A DNA stretch of 64,000 bases, from assembly GCA_963281255.1 (NCBI GenBank), contig OY725492.1, positions 124,001 to 188,000 of the forward strand, in the 5' to 3' direction. Positions 1 through 9,566 of the stretch are shown piece by piece. Source of the DNA: Aphrocallistes beatrix. Its lineage: Eukaryota; Porifera; Hexactinellida; Sceptrulophora; Aphrocallistidae. The stretch's first letter is position 1, and every line of letters starts with the position of its first letter. The notes beneath the pieces were generated by a model, which saw nothing but the letters and a program-made list of their open reading frames with translations, was not told the origin of the DNA and did no database searches. The translations under genes were made by a program, and so were the position numbers.

Positions 1-1485
1 TGTCAACAGAGAAAATGAGGTGCTGAAGAGTACAATTTGCCGCAATCGTTCCAAATACTCATCATTTGAGTTAAGTAAAGTCACTTTCACATGTCTCCTG
101 TAAAGGATAGTGCCAAGAATCGTGAAGGCTGTCTGTGTGAGCAAAGAGAAGATCACGCCTGGGAAAAAGAAAGTGAACACCGTGACGTAACGGGACGGCA
201 AACAGAAAATGGGCGCTGACTCAATTTCGTAGCCTTGGGTGGCACCGATCAAGACCACAAGTATGAACGGGATGCCCCAGCTTATAATGGACTGAGTTAC
301 GTGTATCTTGGTTTGGTGTTTGAAGAAGCTATTCGCCTTCAGTGGGAACAGCATGACGTAGAGAATGTTGAATACGTCACAAATGTACCAGAACAGAAAA
401 GTTAGGATGAAGAAGTGGAATATGGCGCCTAGAATATTTGAGAAAGTATAAACATTATTATCGATATACAAAGAATTCCAGCAACAACTCCATCACTTCT
501 ATACGTAGTTCACCTTGAACATAACAGGGAATGGTTGGAGCCAGTCTTGAGATGAAGAGATCTGCACTGGTACAGTAGAATTCTTTTGGAGTTAAGCTGC
601 CGATGAATATCATCAAACCTGGGGATGACATGGCATTTCTGATAATTTTGTAGAGAGATGAAAGACATTATTTAATAGATATATACCTTGTCCGATTACA
701 CTTATCAAGAGATATAGTGATATAATGTGAGGGAACCGCCATCTATTTAAGAATTATTAAAAATATTTTTCTCAATACATGGCCGCAGGAAGCGATGCGG
801 CTGGTTAGGCCATGGCAGTTCTAAGGGCGATAAGGTGGATGAGCCTTAACACTATGAGCTTCCTACGGCAATGCAATATCAAAACTCAGATCAATCTACA
901 AGGATTAAGGGTAATACTCTATGAGTGCCCTCACAGTCTCTTGAGAAATAGCCAAGTAGAGGCTCCAATTACTCCAGTCAGCGTGGAAATGAGGGAAAGC
1001 AGAGGGACAGTGTATCTATGCAGGACGTGATAGACTTCTCCGCCTGGGTGCCATGCCAAGCACTCTGGGACACATTGACTACCATTGCTGAGGTAGGGCG
1101 AAGTGCAAGTAAAGTTGTTACTGTAGTTTCCTGCAATTATTTCATTGTGAAACAGTATTTTTAAAAATCTTACATAATATTAGGAAGTAGGATGTCCTTA
1201 CCACTCGCCACTGCTCTTATTGATGTAATGGCATATTCTAGTGAATGGTTAGCACACGCATCCTGGTTAAACACATCAGCAATCGTACTGTTAGCCTGAA
1301 GGGTCAGACGTAAAATTGATTTGTCTGTCTATTCAATGTTTTAGGCAATAACTTACAGAAACGTCGAATAAGTTGAGAACACCGTACACTACCACAAGAA
1401 TCGGAGTGATAAAGAGAGTCCAGACAAACAAAATCACCAACACACATACAATGTTGGCTACTGTTAGCTTTGTGCTAGCTTTCAT
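1..1485 (-). CDS. Frizzled-like seven-transmembrane receptor without CRD (3' end outside window)
   Basis: Spliced gene running off the left edge. Exons that join in frame: 1357-1485, 1202-1295, 935-1130, 687-742, 514-618 and 428 to the edge, all with GT-AG borders. The first exon encodes a hydrophobic signal or anchor segment (residues about 10-36). Next comes a short extracellular part with N-glycosylation sites (NST, NHS, NYS, NFT) and a few cysteines (CVPEC), then a first membrane helix. The following intracellular turn (RFPHII) matches the Frizzled ICL1 pattern RFPYPE, and later come SWGIP (Frizzled AAWGIP) and YLERLRQIVLF (Frizzled KLEKLMVKIGVF). About 336 residues lie in the window, covering roughly TM1 to TM6. 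The ten-cysteine Frizzled ligand-binding domain is absent. The cytoplasmic KTxxxW region would lie beyond the window. Class F membership is inferred from these spaced motifs; another divergent receptor class remains possible. Confidence 0.72.
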
Positions 1486-2041
1486 CTTTAAGTTGAGCAC
1501 ACTTTAATTATTATATTAAAGATTTATACTTTGTTTCTGTGCATAATTTGATCTTTAACCATGAGGACATCATAACATGATTACAATTTTTACGCTTTAA
1601 AATATTGAACTTTTGGAGATAACTGATCAAGATATAATTAGAGGATATTTTAGGATAATATCTTTCGGTTTATTCATTTTTACACGTAGCTCTGTGATTA
1701 CTTTGGTGGACTTTATTAATATGCAAAACGTCTTTTCAGTCTTTAGACTAATTGGCAGAAACAGCACAAAATATCTAAGTTTGTTACTATTTCTTTCTTA
1801 CAATAAATATAATCTTATTTTGCTAAATATTGTTTGCAATGAGTTGATCTTGTTCCTTATCATGATTCCAACTTTCGCCAAGATTTCCAAGACATTTAAA
1901 GACAGCCACACACCCACTACATAAGAGTCCAATTCCTGTCCCCAGGAGCTCTAGAATACCGCCAAGAGGACCCAGGGTCTAATTTGGGAAGGGACTTTTA
2001 TGAAAATTTTAATCTAGAATCTATCAAAATACAAATAATAT
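1486..2041. other. Intergenic spacer, no supported feature
   Basis: A+T-rich stretch between the receptor start and the AATF stop. An open frame at 1613-1924 has no in-frame ATG at its head and no recognisable protein similarity. The Frizzled-like gene's promoter should lie here, but no clear TATA box is seen close to its ATG. Confidence 0.5.
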
Positions 2042-3420
2042 TTATGTTTCTGCTAACATCTCAGATTGCCCAAATAAAGAACGAAACAGTTCATTTCTTG
2101 ATGCGTCATTGACGTTGCTCGCATCCATCGGTGCCATAAAGCTAACCAACTTCTGATACACATCGTAACGAATCTTGCGGCCTTTGCTCGCCTTAGTGTT
2201 GACACTTCGCTTTACTTTGTTCGATCGATTCTTACTCATTTCCAGCCATTTCAGACTCGATTCGCCAATGTTTGAAGTTGTCTTGCTCCGAATTAGGTCT
2301 TGCAAAAGTTGGTGATAAAAATCCGTGTCATCAAATATGTTTTCATCATAATTAGCTAATTTTATATCGCGCTTTTTCGCACCTGTATCTTCTTCACTTG
2401 TCTCAATAGCCTTCCTCTTTCCTAAAACTTCAAACTCTAACCTCTTTACTTGAGTCTTGTTCATTAATATTTCAGATTTGGACAGAGCATGCTCAATTTG
2501 TTGCAGGACTGATCTGTCCACATTAACATAGCCTTTTCTTGCGAAAGCACTGCTCAGCAATCGAGTCTTGTCTTCCCACTCCCTGATGACGTCATCTCGA
2601 TACTGTGATAACCAAAGTTTGGAGTCTTCCTGTGCATCCGCCAATGTACCTGTTATTGTGATAATTTTAAAACTTAGATAACAAAATTAAATCGTTTTAA
2701 CTTACCTTTAAATTTATTGGCTTCAACCATGGACGTCCGTAGTTTTACTAAGTTAGTTATCAGCTGATTAAGACTTGATTTCGCATTGCGAATTGGTTCA
2801 TCCGCTAAACTCCCAGCTTGCTCGCAAAAGCTGACAAACTCATTTGGATGTGGAAGCGAATTCGCGATAACCAAACAGTTCTGCAAATGAATCCTAGATT
2901 CCAACACCCCTTCCCAAGTCTTGTGCTGTTTTATGACGGCACGCCCTTTCTTAGCATCTTTCTCACTCGATTTCTGATTGATCTCTATAATGCCCTTTAT
3001 TTCGTCGTCATCATTAATTTCTGGGGTACTTGACATCTTGGATTCTGCATCTGAAACAGAATCAAGGTGTGAAAAGTCGCTCTCAACAAAATTTTCATTC
3101 TGTTTTTCCAGCTCATCTGTTAGCATCTTTTGAAATGACTCATAATCTCCTTCACTAATACTAATTTCAGATTCGGAATCTGAATATGGCAGATCTTTTC
3201 GCGAAATCTTCTCACTCACATACCTCTCATCACTCCCAATCTTAAAATCAGCGCCTACACCTCTACTCCACCTACCCGCGAAATTCGTCACCAAATCTAC
3301 TGTATTATCAACAGTTTCCAAGTTCGCAAGAGTTTCATTCGACTCCACATCTTCTCTGTCTATGTTGTAAGAAGGAGTGGACTGGAGAAGTGTTGATATT
3401 TGTTGCTGAATACTCGACAT
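2042..3420 (-). CDS. AATF: AATF / Che-1 / Bfr2-type ribosome biogenesis protein
   Basis: Two exons (2706-3420 and 2042-2649) joined across a 56 bp intron give a 440-residue protein; human AATF has 560. The N-terminal half is acidic and serine-rich with several D/E runs. The middle carries WLSQYRDDVIREWEDKTRLL, which matches the AATF domain (human WLSLYRDDVIRKWNDKTRL). The C-terminal third has DFYHQLLQDLI, KASKGRKIRYDV, KLVSFMAP and ELFRSLFGQ, the hallmarks of the TRAUB domain. In the family this nucleolar protein works with NGDN and NOL10 in small-subunit processing and also acts in transcription and stress responses. It is read away from the adjacent saccharopine dehydrogenase gene on the same strand, 132 bp apart. 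Identification is secure. Confidence 0.96.
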
Positions 3421-3552
3421 TATGTCGCTATGGAAACCACTACAAATTCAAAACAAATGAACCAAAAATTTATTTGAGAAACTACCCTGCTAAGACATAT
3501 ACTAACATCGAATGTAATAACATCGCTAGGAAGTGACTACAGGTTACAAATT

Positions 3553-5019
3553 CTAATTGAAAAGTGGGTACGAAAATGTTGGGAACTCAAATCCTTCTAT
3601 TTGCAGCTCTCTCAGAATAGGTTCGTAGTCATAGGGTTTGAAAGGGTACTGCACCCCTAAACCGTTCAATTCTTTTTTCAAAAACAACTTGCATGCGATT
3701 GCTGTCGGTAGTCCCACACTCACAGCCATCGCTGTATCTTCTCCCTTACTAATATCACCGCCAATAAGACTGTATAGAACCATTTCGCGACTTTTATCAC
3801 CACTCTCCCATTCAACATCTAACTGTTGTATTGTGATTGCCCAGTCCCTATCTCCTTGTTTGAGGCTGTAACGCTCTGAAAGGTACCCAGCTAGCATCTG
3901 AACTGGAGTCTCTTTCACTTGCATTGGAGAGTGACTCAAAAGACCTAAGGATTTGAAACTCTCTAGTGTCTCCCTATCCGAATCTAAATAAGTTAAAACC
4001 TTTTCTTCCACTGTGTTAGCTGTCTCATTTTTTTCGCACATCTTACGAATGAAATCTTCACACTTCACCGTTCCGCCTATCTCAGGCCAACTTGAAGGCC
4101 TAGCAATAGGAACCTTCGTGAGTAAACCGATCCTGCGAAACGACTCTAGCATCTTGTAGAAACCTTTAAAGCGTAAAGTTCCGCGAAGGACGGTCGTTGC
4201 ATCTGGAATATCATAGAGTTCTATATACTTGGAAGCATCGCGGTTTGGATAACCCTCGAAATCTAGGCCATCCAGGATGTTGAGTGGACGCACGAATTTA
4301 TTAATTTCTCCACCATTCGATTCAAAAAGTTTGCCATTTTCGATGTATTTGATTGGGTTCCAAATGTTCATCAATACTCCCTCAGGATCCCAAGTGAACT
4401 TGTAGCCCATCGTGTTGTCCACAGACTTCGGGCTAGGGAGACCACCTGACCATGAGATATACGAGGTAACTTTTCCGTTTTTAGATTTCGCAGAATCGCA
4501 AATCCGCTTCGCTAGCATGTGATCTAAGCCTGGAGCAAGGCCGAGTTCATTCATGATGAGGATTCCCTTCTCGCGAGCTTGGCGGTCCAGCTGGAGTATC
4601 TCTGGAGATGTATAACTCGGCGTGATCAAGCTACGGCTGGCATCTATGCAAGCCTTTGCTACTTCCACATGCATTTTTCGCGGCAATAAACTGATAACTA
4701 AATCCTTCTGGGTGACAAATTCCGCGAGTTTTTGTTCATCTCTCATGTCTGCATCGTAGGTAGTAATATTGGAAATATTTTTAAACACCTCAACATCTTT
4801 CAGGTTATTCGTCACGATGGTAACGTGCAATAACGGGTCACGTGCTAAATATTTGATTAGCGGTCTCGAAATCAGTCCAGCACCTAACACAAGCACATCC
4901 ATTCTGCGAGATAAGGGCAGTGGCACTTGGCGGGAAGTGGAATAGAGTTTATTTGTAGGTGGTAAGAGTCGCAGCATCTGTTTGGTAAACTTCGTGAAAT
5001 TGATGGCAATCATACTCAT
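3553..5019 (-). CDS. Saccharopine dehydrogenase (glutamate-forming), stand-alone, probably mitochondrial
   Basis: Intronless frame of 488 residues. Residues 1-35 are basic, hydroxylated and free of acidic residues, as in a mitochondrial presequence. The Rossmann motif LGAGLISRP lies at about 45-53. Downstream motifs DLVISLLPRKMH, ELGLAPGLDHMLA, SWSGGLPSP, YKFTWDPEGVLMN, EGYPNRDASKY and TVLRGTLRFKGF match the C-terminal SDH half of animal AASS and yeast Lys9 throughout. The enzyme oxidises saccharopine to 2-aminoadipate semialdehyde and glutamate, the second step of mitochondrial lysine breakdown. In most animals this domain is fused behind lysine-ketoglutarate reductase in AASS; no reductase domain is encoded within the 2.3 kb upstream, which belongs to other genes. 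A splice-acceptor-like sequence (cacatttag) ends 4 bases before the ATG. Confidence 0.95.
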   Translation of the reverse strand: MSMIAINFTKFTKQMLRLLPPTNKLYSTSRQVPLPLSRRMDVLVLGAGLISRPLIKYLARDPLLHVTIVTNNLKDVEVFKNISNITTYDADMRDEQKLAEFVTQKDLVISLLPRKMHVEVAKACIDASRSLITPSYTSPEILQLDRQAREKGILIMNELGLAPGLDHMLAKRICDSAKSKNGKVTSYISWSGGLPSPKSVDNTMGYKFTWDPEGVLMNIWNPIKYIENGKLFESNGGEINKFVRPLNILDGLDFEGYPNRDASKYIELYDIPDATTVLRGTLRFKGFYKMLESFRRIGLLTKVPIARPSSWPEIGGTVKCEDFIRKMCEKNETANTVEEKVLTYLDSDRETLESFKSLGLLSHSPMQVKETPVQMLAGYLSERYSLKQGDRDWAITIQQLDVEWESGDKSREMVLYSLIGGDISKGEDTAMAVSVGLPTAIACKLFLKKELNGLGVQYPFKPYDYEPILRELQIEGFEFPTFSYPLFN

Positions 5020-5284
5020 TCCGCTAAATGTGAATGGTAAAAGGTGTGAAAAGTGGATCTTTTGTTATATAACAGGGTTCACCACTGAAACTTTTTAATG
5101 GTTCAAGTTTTAATGAGGTATTCTAGCTAACTAAACCTCTGCCCATATATGGTAACGAGTCCTCCGTAATAAGTTGATTGAAACATTGAACAAACATGCA
5201 TTGCCATTGCATAGTATAATAATAACTAAAATAATAAGATTACTTATCACTACGAGTAAGTCTAAGTTGAGGGATCAGTGCTAC
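5020..5284. other. Short intergenic spacer
   Basis: 265 bp of A+T-rich DNA between the saccharopine dehydrogenase start and the stop codon of the SAM-domain gene. It probably holds the dehydrogenase promoter and the upstream gene's 3' UTR. No specific element is recognised. Confidence 0.4.
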
Positions 5285-6932
5285 CTATGTCAGCCGATTA
5301 AACACAGATACGTGGCGGTTTTTCTGATCGAATGATATAGGACTTATTGGGCGATTGAAGTAGTTAGATTTCAGTGATTCAGTTCGTGGGGTGTAGTGTG
5401 TTCCTCTCTGGTCGCGGTCATCATGCTGCCAGCTACTGTTGTTAGCCTGCCATCTCGAATTATCTTCGTGACGAATTTCGCGTTTATTCTTACTATTACC
5501 TCTGTTGTCTACATGAATGGTTAAAGATGGCATACGAGTTGACAGGAAAGATTCATTGTCTAATTTCGTCTCTTTCCTCCTCTCTTCCAAGTCAGAATAC
5601 ATTCTGCCTGTCTCAGCTCGTGCGTACTCATTATAACCTACAGCGCTACCTGAATAACAATACTCTCAGTGTTAAGTCAGACATACATGCCAACCTGAGC
5701 CACGATAAAAGCGGGACATAACGGAATAGTACGATACATAGAATCCACAAAGCGGGACATAATGGAGAAATTTCATATGTAAAAGCGGGACACTCGAGGA
5801 AATTAGCTCAATAGAAGAGTGAAAAAACGGGACAGTTGGCATGTATGAGTTAGAGTGACAAACTCTTTTAAATAATTTAGAACTCACCGGGGTTAGGTCG
5901 GTAGTTTGGGTATTTGGAGCTGCTGGCATGGCTCGTTGCTCTGTGTGGCGCCATATAACTGATGGGACTCAGATTCCGTTTGATGCGCTGGTCAGGTCGC
6001 GAAGAAATGCGGCTTCTAACACTCACCTTTCCAGGCGATTGGTCCATGTGCAACCGCTTGGAGTAGACAGGAGAGCGAGACCGGGATCTGGATCTGTTCC
6101 GGTGGGAAGCTGGAGGGAAGGAGTGGGTGGGGACTTGGTATTTGTAGCGTCCGGAAGTCTGACTCTCTGTTATCTCGCTCTCTCTGAAAAACTTGCGTCT
6201 ATCTATAATAAACAGTAGCTATATTAACTATACACCAACGCCAACGAAATGTGTACTTCTTAGATGGAAGTTGTTCGTGTGCATGTGATATGAAACTTGT
6301 CCGTGCCTGGAATTTCGTTTCTGTAAATTCGTACTAACGAAAGCCTATGGCAAAATCCGATACAGGAGTGTTAACGGACAAGTTAGAATATTCAATACAT
6401 ATAAAGGACTTATCGTGTCACGTAGCAGCACCGTACCTGTGTTTGTTACAGTTACGTTGATTTCTGGTGTATATTTGCTCCTTTTCTCGTTTCTCGGGAA
6501 ATTCTGAAAGGAACTGTAAGCCTGGTTAGAACGAGTTTTGCTGGCAGTGCGACGGATTGGGACTGGGGAGGCATTCGGAATCTCTTCGTGTTTGGTGTCC
6601 CAAGTAGCGCCGAATTGTCGAGTACCGCGATACAGCGGACTACGCTCACGCTTATGTGATTTATTCACAGAAGTGTGGGATTTCGTGCTTTCAAAATCTT
6701 TGGAATATCCTAAATTCACTGATACCTGTTTTGCATGTTTTAATATTGCGATGACGTCACCCATCACTTCAATTCCCATCAAAAACAGAATGTCCTTATT
6801 CAAATCGGGCAGCATTGACATGCGCATGCGGTGATGCGAGAAAATCTCCGCGTAGTGTAACGCGAGATCTTTATTGAGGCCTGCCTCCATCAGGAAACGT
6901 TTCCACTCCTTCGTAGCAGAATGGTTGGACAT
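5285..6932 (-). CDS. C19orf47: C19orf47-like SAM-domain protein
   Basis: Three exons (6437-6932, 5888-6202, 5285-5607) join in frame to 377 residues; human C19orf47 has 422. The first 75 residues form a SAM domain with MSMLPDLNKDILFLMGIEVM and GDVIAILKHAK, almost the same as the human protein (MLLDLNKEIMNELGVTVVGDIIAILKHAK). Exon 2 encodes an Arg/Ser-rich low-complexity stretch. The protein ends in HVSVFNRLT, like the SVFxRLG motif near the human C terminus. The function is unknown in any organism as far as I know; SAM domains usually mediate protein-protein contacts. Intron 2 (5608-5887) holds a complete inverted-repeat element (5686-5843). Exon 2 could start at a second acceptor slightly downstream, but the chosen one keeps the longest conserved frame. 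Confidence 0.88.
5686..5843. mobile_element. MITE family A, copy 1 (in C19orf47 intron 2)
   Basis: Short non-coding element with terminal inverted repeats CATGCCAAC...GTTGGCATG, flanked on both sides by TA, as for Tc1/mariner-type target duplications. The palindrome extends through the flanks (CATA/TATG). The interior repeats the motif AAAGCGGGACA several times. Two further copies lie at 16951-17127 and 17780-17911. No coding capacity, so any mobility depended on a transposase elsewhere. The superfamily assignment is an inference from the TA flanks. Confidence 0.82.
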
Positions 6933-6959
6933 GATCTAACTAGCAAACAAAGTTTCTTG

Positions 6960-7144
6960 GGACATACCTAATTTACGAAATGGAAGTTATGGAACGGAAC
7001 GGACCATTCCAGGAAATCTGAGTACCTAATTTACGGAATATTCCATTCCGGATATTCCGTAAATTAGGCATTTAAAATTCTGGAACCACTCCGTCAAGTT
7101 CCGTAAAATTAGGTACTCATCCATTCCGTAAATTGGGTATGTCC
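6960..7144. mobile_element. MITE family B, compound palindrome
   Basis: 185 bp element between the C19orf47-like gene and the F-BAR/RhoGAP gene. Its ends are inverted repeats: GGACATACCTAATTTACG at the left and, on the other strand, GGACATACCCAATTTACG at the right. The interior contains a second large palindrome of ACCTAATTTACGGAAT and its complement around 7025-7070, so the single strand could fold into several hairpins. A related fragment (GTGCCTAAATTACGGAATTC) occurs near 10431. No coding capacity and no clear target duplication. Confidence 0.7.
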
Positions 7145-7404
7145 GTTTTCTTGTGCTTTAGTAAATCAGGATATCTATATATACCCGTGCTCGTCCCACT
7201 TGGGTGGCCGCAGGGTTAACCATCAATAAAAAATAAACCAACAATAATGCAATCTTATAACTCAAGTTGTATTGTAATCACACGCTAAGAAAAAAGAATT
7301 AGAAAACAATTTCACAGCATATACACAGCACATCATTTATCTTGTCTGCAAACGGTAAAATATACCTAAATACGTAGATAATCCCAGTAGAAACACAAAG
7401 TATA

Positions 7405-9162
7405 TTAAAAATCTTCGAAGGGATCGTCGGTGGTCTCTTTTTCTATGGAGTACTGACTCTTCATTCGAGGGTGTGTCTGGCTTTGGTAGAGAACCATGCA
7501 CTTGAGAAGGTTGGTAGAGTGAGAAGTGTCCATCTCCGGAAACAGAGATAGGCCTAAAGATATTCCGATGGCGTGAGCATTCATTTTGTTGAGAGGCTCG
7601 TTGTTGACTAACTCGATACAGAAGTCGATGATTGTGACCAACAAATCGCGCTTTTCATTGGGCAGCGCTCGAATAGCCATTTTCAACTCGTGCATCTTCT
7701 CCTCGGTCATAGGGTAGTCGAGGCATTTGGAGAGCTCATTTGATTCAGCACTCGAGAGGATCGAACATTCGCGAAGATGGCGCTTCATTGCGCCAGCGAC
7801 TGTATGCATATCAACCTCACCCATCATCTCGAGATGAAGTTCTTGAGAATTGGTGTCACTCAAACTTTTCTCGAAAAAGTAAGTTATCCGAGAAGCGTTG
7901 CCTGAAATACGGAACAGTCCCTCCTCATTGATAGCGGAACATTTGCGGAGGTAACCTAAGCACGAGGCAATGAACTCACGATTAAACCCCTTCCTAGGCG
8001 CTGTTGCCCCCAGGAATCCTGGCGTTTTCTGTGATTGCATCATCGCTTGAATAGCTTCCGCCTGTTCCTGCGTGCTCATCTGATCCATGCATTGGTAGCG
8101 GACTTTCTGTGATAGAATCTGTGTAGCTTCATCACACAAAATGTACTCGTCGTACCGGTATACAATTGGTGCAGGAATTTCTTTCAAGTCCACTCCACCT
8201 AAGAGGGATTCGAACGCGAACCGTTTGTACTCGAAGGGTTTATCAACGATCAGTTGGAAGGGTCCACCTTGTGTGGGTTCACTCTTTCCGGAATTCTTAT
8301 GCGAGGGGGCTACCTGTGGTAGAGAGGTGGAAGAGAGAGCCAAGTCGAGATCGGAGTAGTGTTTGAAGGATGACATGAGAATTTGCGTCATCCCTTCAGC
8401 TACGCTATTCATTCCTTTCAATATTTTCTCTAAGCTATCTTGGAGAAGAGATTTCGTCGAGGCGTTTATAGCCTCGACATGATCAATATAATCCCTCTTG
8501 TGCTCCTCTAGCCGTTTGCTGGTGTTTATCTCTCTTTCCCATATTTTCACACCTGGGGAGGGACTCCAAATACCTCCGTATTCTGTGTGGATACTCAGCA
8601 GTAGTCCCTCCCACTCGGCAGTTGTGTTCCTGTACCGTTCGTTCGTCTTCTGGTAGCTTTGGTGGCAGAGATTATAGTCTTTGATGATCCGTTTTCCTTC
8701 GCTAGATAGCTGCCGTCTTGAGAAATCGAGTTCACCAAGCAGAACTTTCTGCAGGACAGAGATCACACGTTTCTCTAAGTTATCTGTGATGTCAATACGA
8801 CGTGCTGTCTCCTGCTCGAGGTTCAATCGTATGCCACTCCAGCACTCATTGAAAATACCACCGAAATCAATTTTCTTATACTGTGAATCGTCGAGCGAGA
8901 CTCGGGCCATTTTCAGCAGATTTTGTATGTTATCTCGCTCAAGCTTCACTCGCCTTTGGAGGTAACTGTGGAGGGCTTTGCCTGATTTGCTAAAGTTCTC
9001 TAAACGCTTATCAGTGGCCTCGAAATGCGCGACCAGACTATCGGACTCACTCGACAGACGAGTCGTGCTGATCTTGTCTTTGCTTCTACTGTGTTTTAGG
9101 AAGTCATGCCCGCTAGTGTTCACAGAATCGATGAAATTGCTCAGACCTTTCCCAAATGACAT
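7405..9162 (-). CDS. F-BAR plus RhoGAP domain protein
   Basis: Intronless frame of 585 residues. Residues about 20-280 look like an F-BAR/FCH membrane-bending domain: FSKSGKALHSYLQRRVKLER is the typical FCH start, followed by long helical, charged segments. A linker precedes a RhoGAP domain at about 385-570, with the catalytic arginine finger in EGLFRISG (Arg about 418), KRHLRE, LPNEKRDLL and MNAHAIGISLGLSLFP. Such proteins stimulate GTP hydrolysis by Rho-family GTPases at curved membranes. No SH3 domain follows, so it is shorter than srGAPs and resembles the F-BAR/RhoGAP architecture of fungal Rgd1 or a trimmed GMIP/ARHGAP29. The exact orthologue cannot be named. Confidence 0.9.
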   Translation of the reverse strand: MSFGKGLSNFIDSVNTSGHDFLKHSRSKDKISTTRLSSESDSLVAHFEATDKRLENFSKSGKALHSYLQRRVKLERDNIQNLLKMARVSLDDSQYKKIDFGGIFNECWSGIRLNLEQETARRIDITDNLEKRVISVLQKVLLGELDFSRRQLSSEGKRIIKDYNLCHQSYQKTNERYRNTTAEWEGLLLSIHTEYGGIWSPSPGVKIWEREINTSKRLEEHKRDYIDHVEAINASTKSLLQDSLEKILKGMNSVAEGMTQILMSSFKHYSDLDLALSSTSLPQVAPSHKNSGKSEPTQGGPFQLIVDKPFEYKRFAFESLLGGVDLKEIPAPIVYRYDEYILCDEATQILSQKVRYQCMDQMSTQEQAEAIQAMMQSQKTPGFLGATAPRKGFNREFIASCLGYLRKCSAINEEGLFRISGNASRITYFFEKSLSDTNSQELHLEMMGEVDMHTVAGAMKRHLRECSILSSAESNELSKCLDYPMTEEKMHELKMAIRALPNEKRDLLVTIIDFCIELVNNEPLNKMNAHAIGISLGLSLFPEMDTSHSTNLLKCMVLYQSQTHPRMKSQYSIEKETTDDPFEDF

Positions 9163-9395
9163 CCTGCGCTATGTCCTGCGATCACTTTCTATTAAAAATT
9201 CTATTAAAAATAAAAATCTCGATAAAAATAATATTTACAGCCAAAGTTGAGAATTGTACACAAGATTATAAGATGCGAAGAGATAGTCATAGGTACATAT
9301 GTACCAATTTTCGATAATGTTGCAATATGAGCATAGGCGCCAAGTGTGGGTACCTGGGAGGTCCGCCCCCCCCCATAGGTCTGGACCTGTCAGGT

Positions 9396-9566
9396 CAAAA
9401 TTGGTCCAGGGGACCAGTTGTAGTCACCAAAATTGGTCTGGGGGACCAATTTTGGCTGCCAAAACTGGTCCCCCCTAGCTAAATTTGGTCCACCGGGACC
9501 AATTTTGAACGCCAAATTTGGTCCAGGGGACCAGTTTTGGTCGTTAAATTTGGTCCGAGGGACCAT
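9396..9566. repeat. Tandem palindromic TTGGTCC-N-GGACCAA array
   Basis: About four degenerate units of roughly 35-45 bp, each built around a short palindrome such as AATTGGTCTGGGGGACCAATT or TTTGGTCCAGGGGACCAG. Every unit can form a hairpin. It is preceded at 9365-9373 by a run of C. The short open frames here on both strands are by-products of the repeat. Confidence 0.75.

Noticed and set aside
812..1030. 72-codon plus-strand open frame
   Set aside because: Mostly antisense to exon 3 of the Frizzled-like receptor, which joins in frame with its neighbours.
1613..1924. 103-codon plus-strand open frame with hydrophobic segments
   Set aside because: It starts at TTG with no suitable ATG, has A+T-driven Ile/Leu/Phe composition and no recognisable similarity or splice context.
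5928..6218. 96-codon plus-strand open frame
   Set aside because: Antisense to exon 2 of the C19orf47-like gene, whose Arg/Ser repeats and splice borders explain the open frame.
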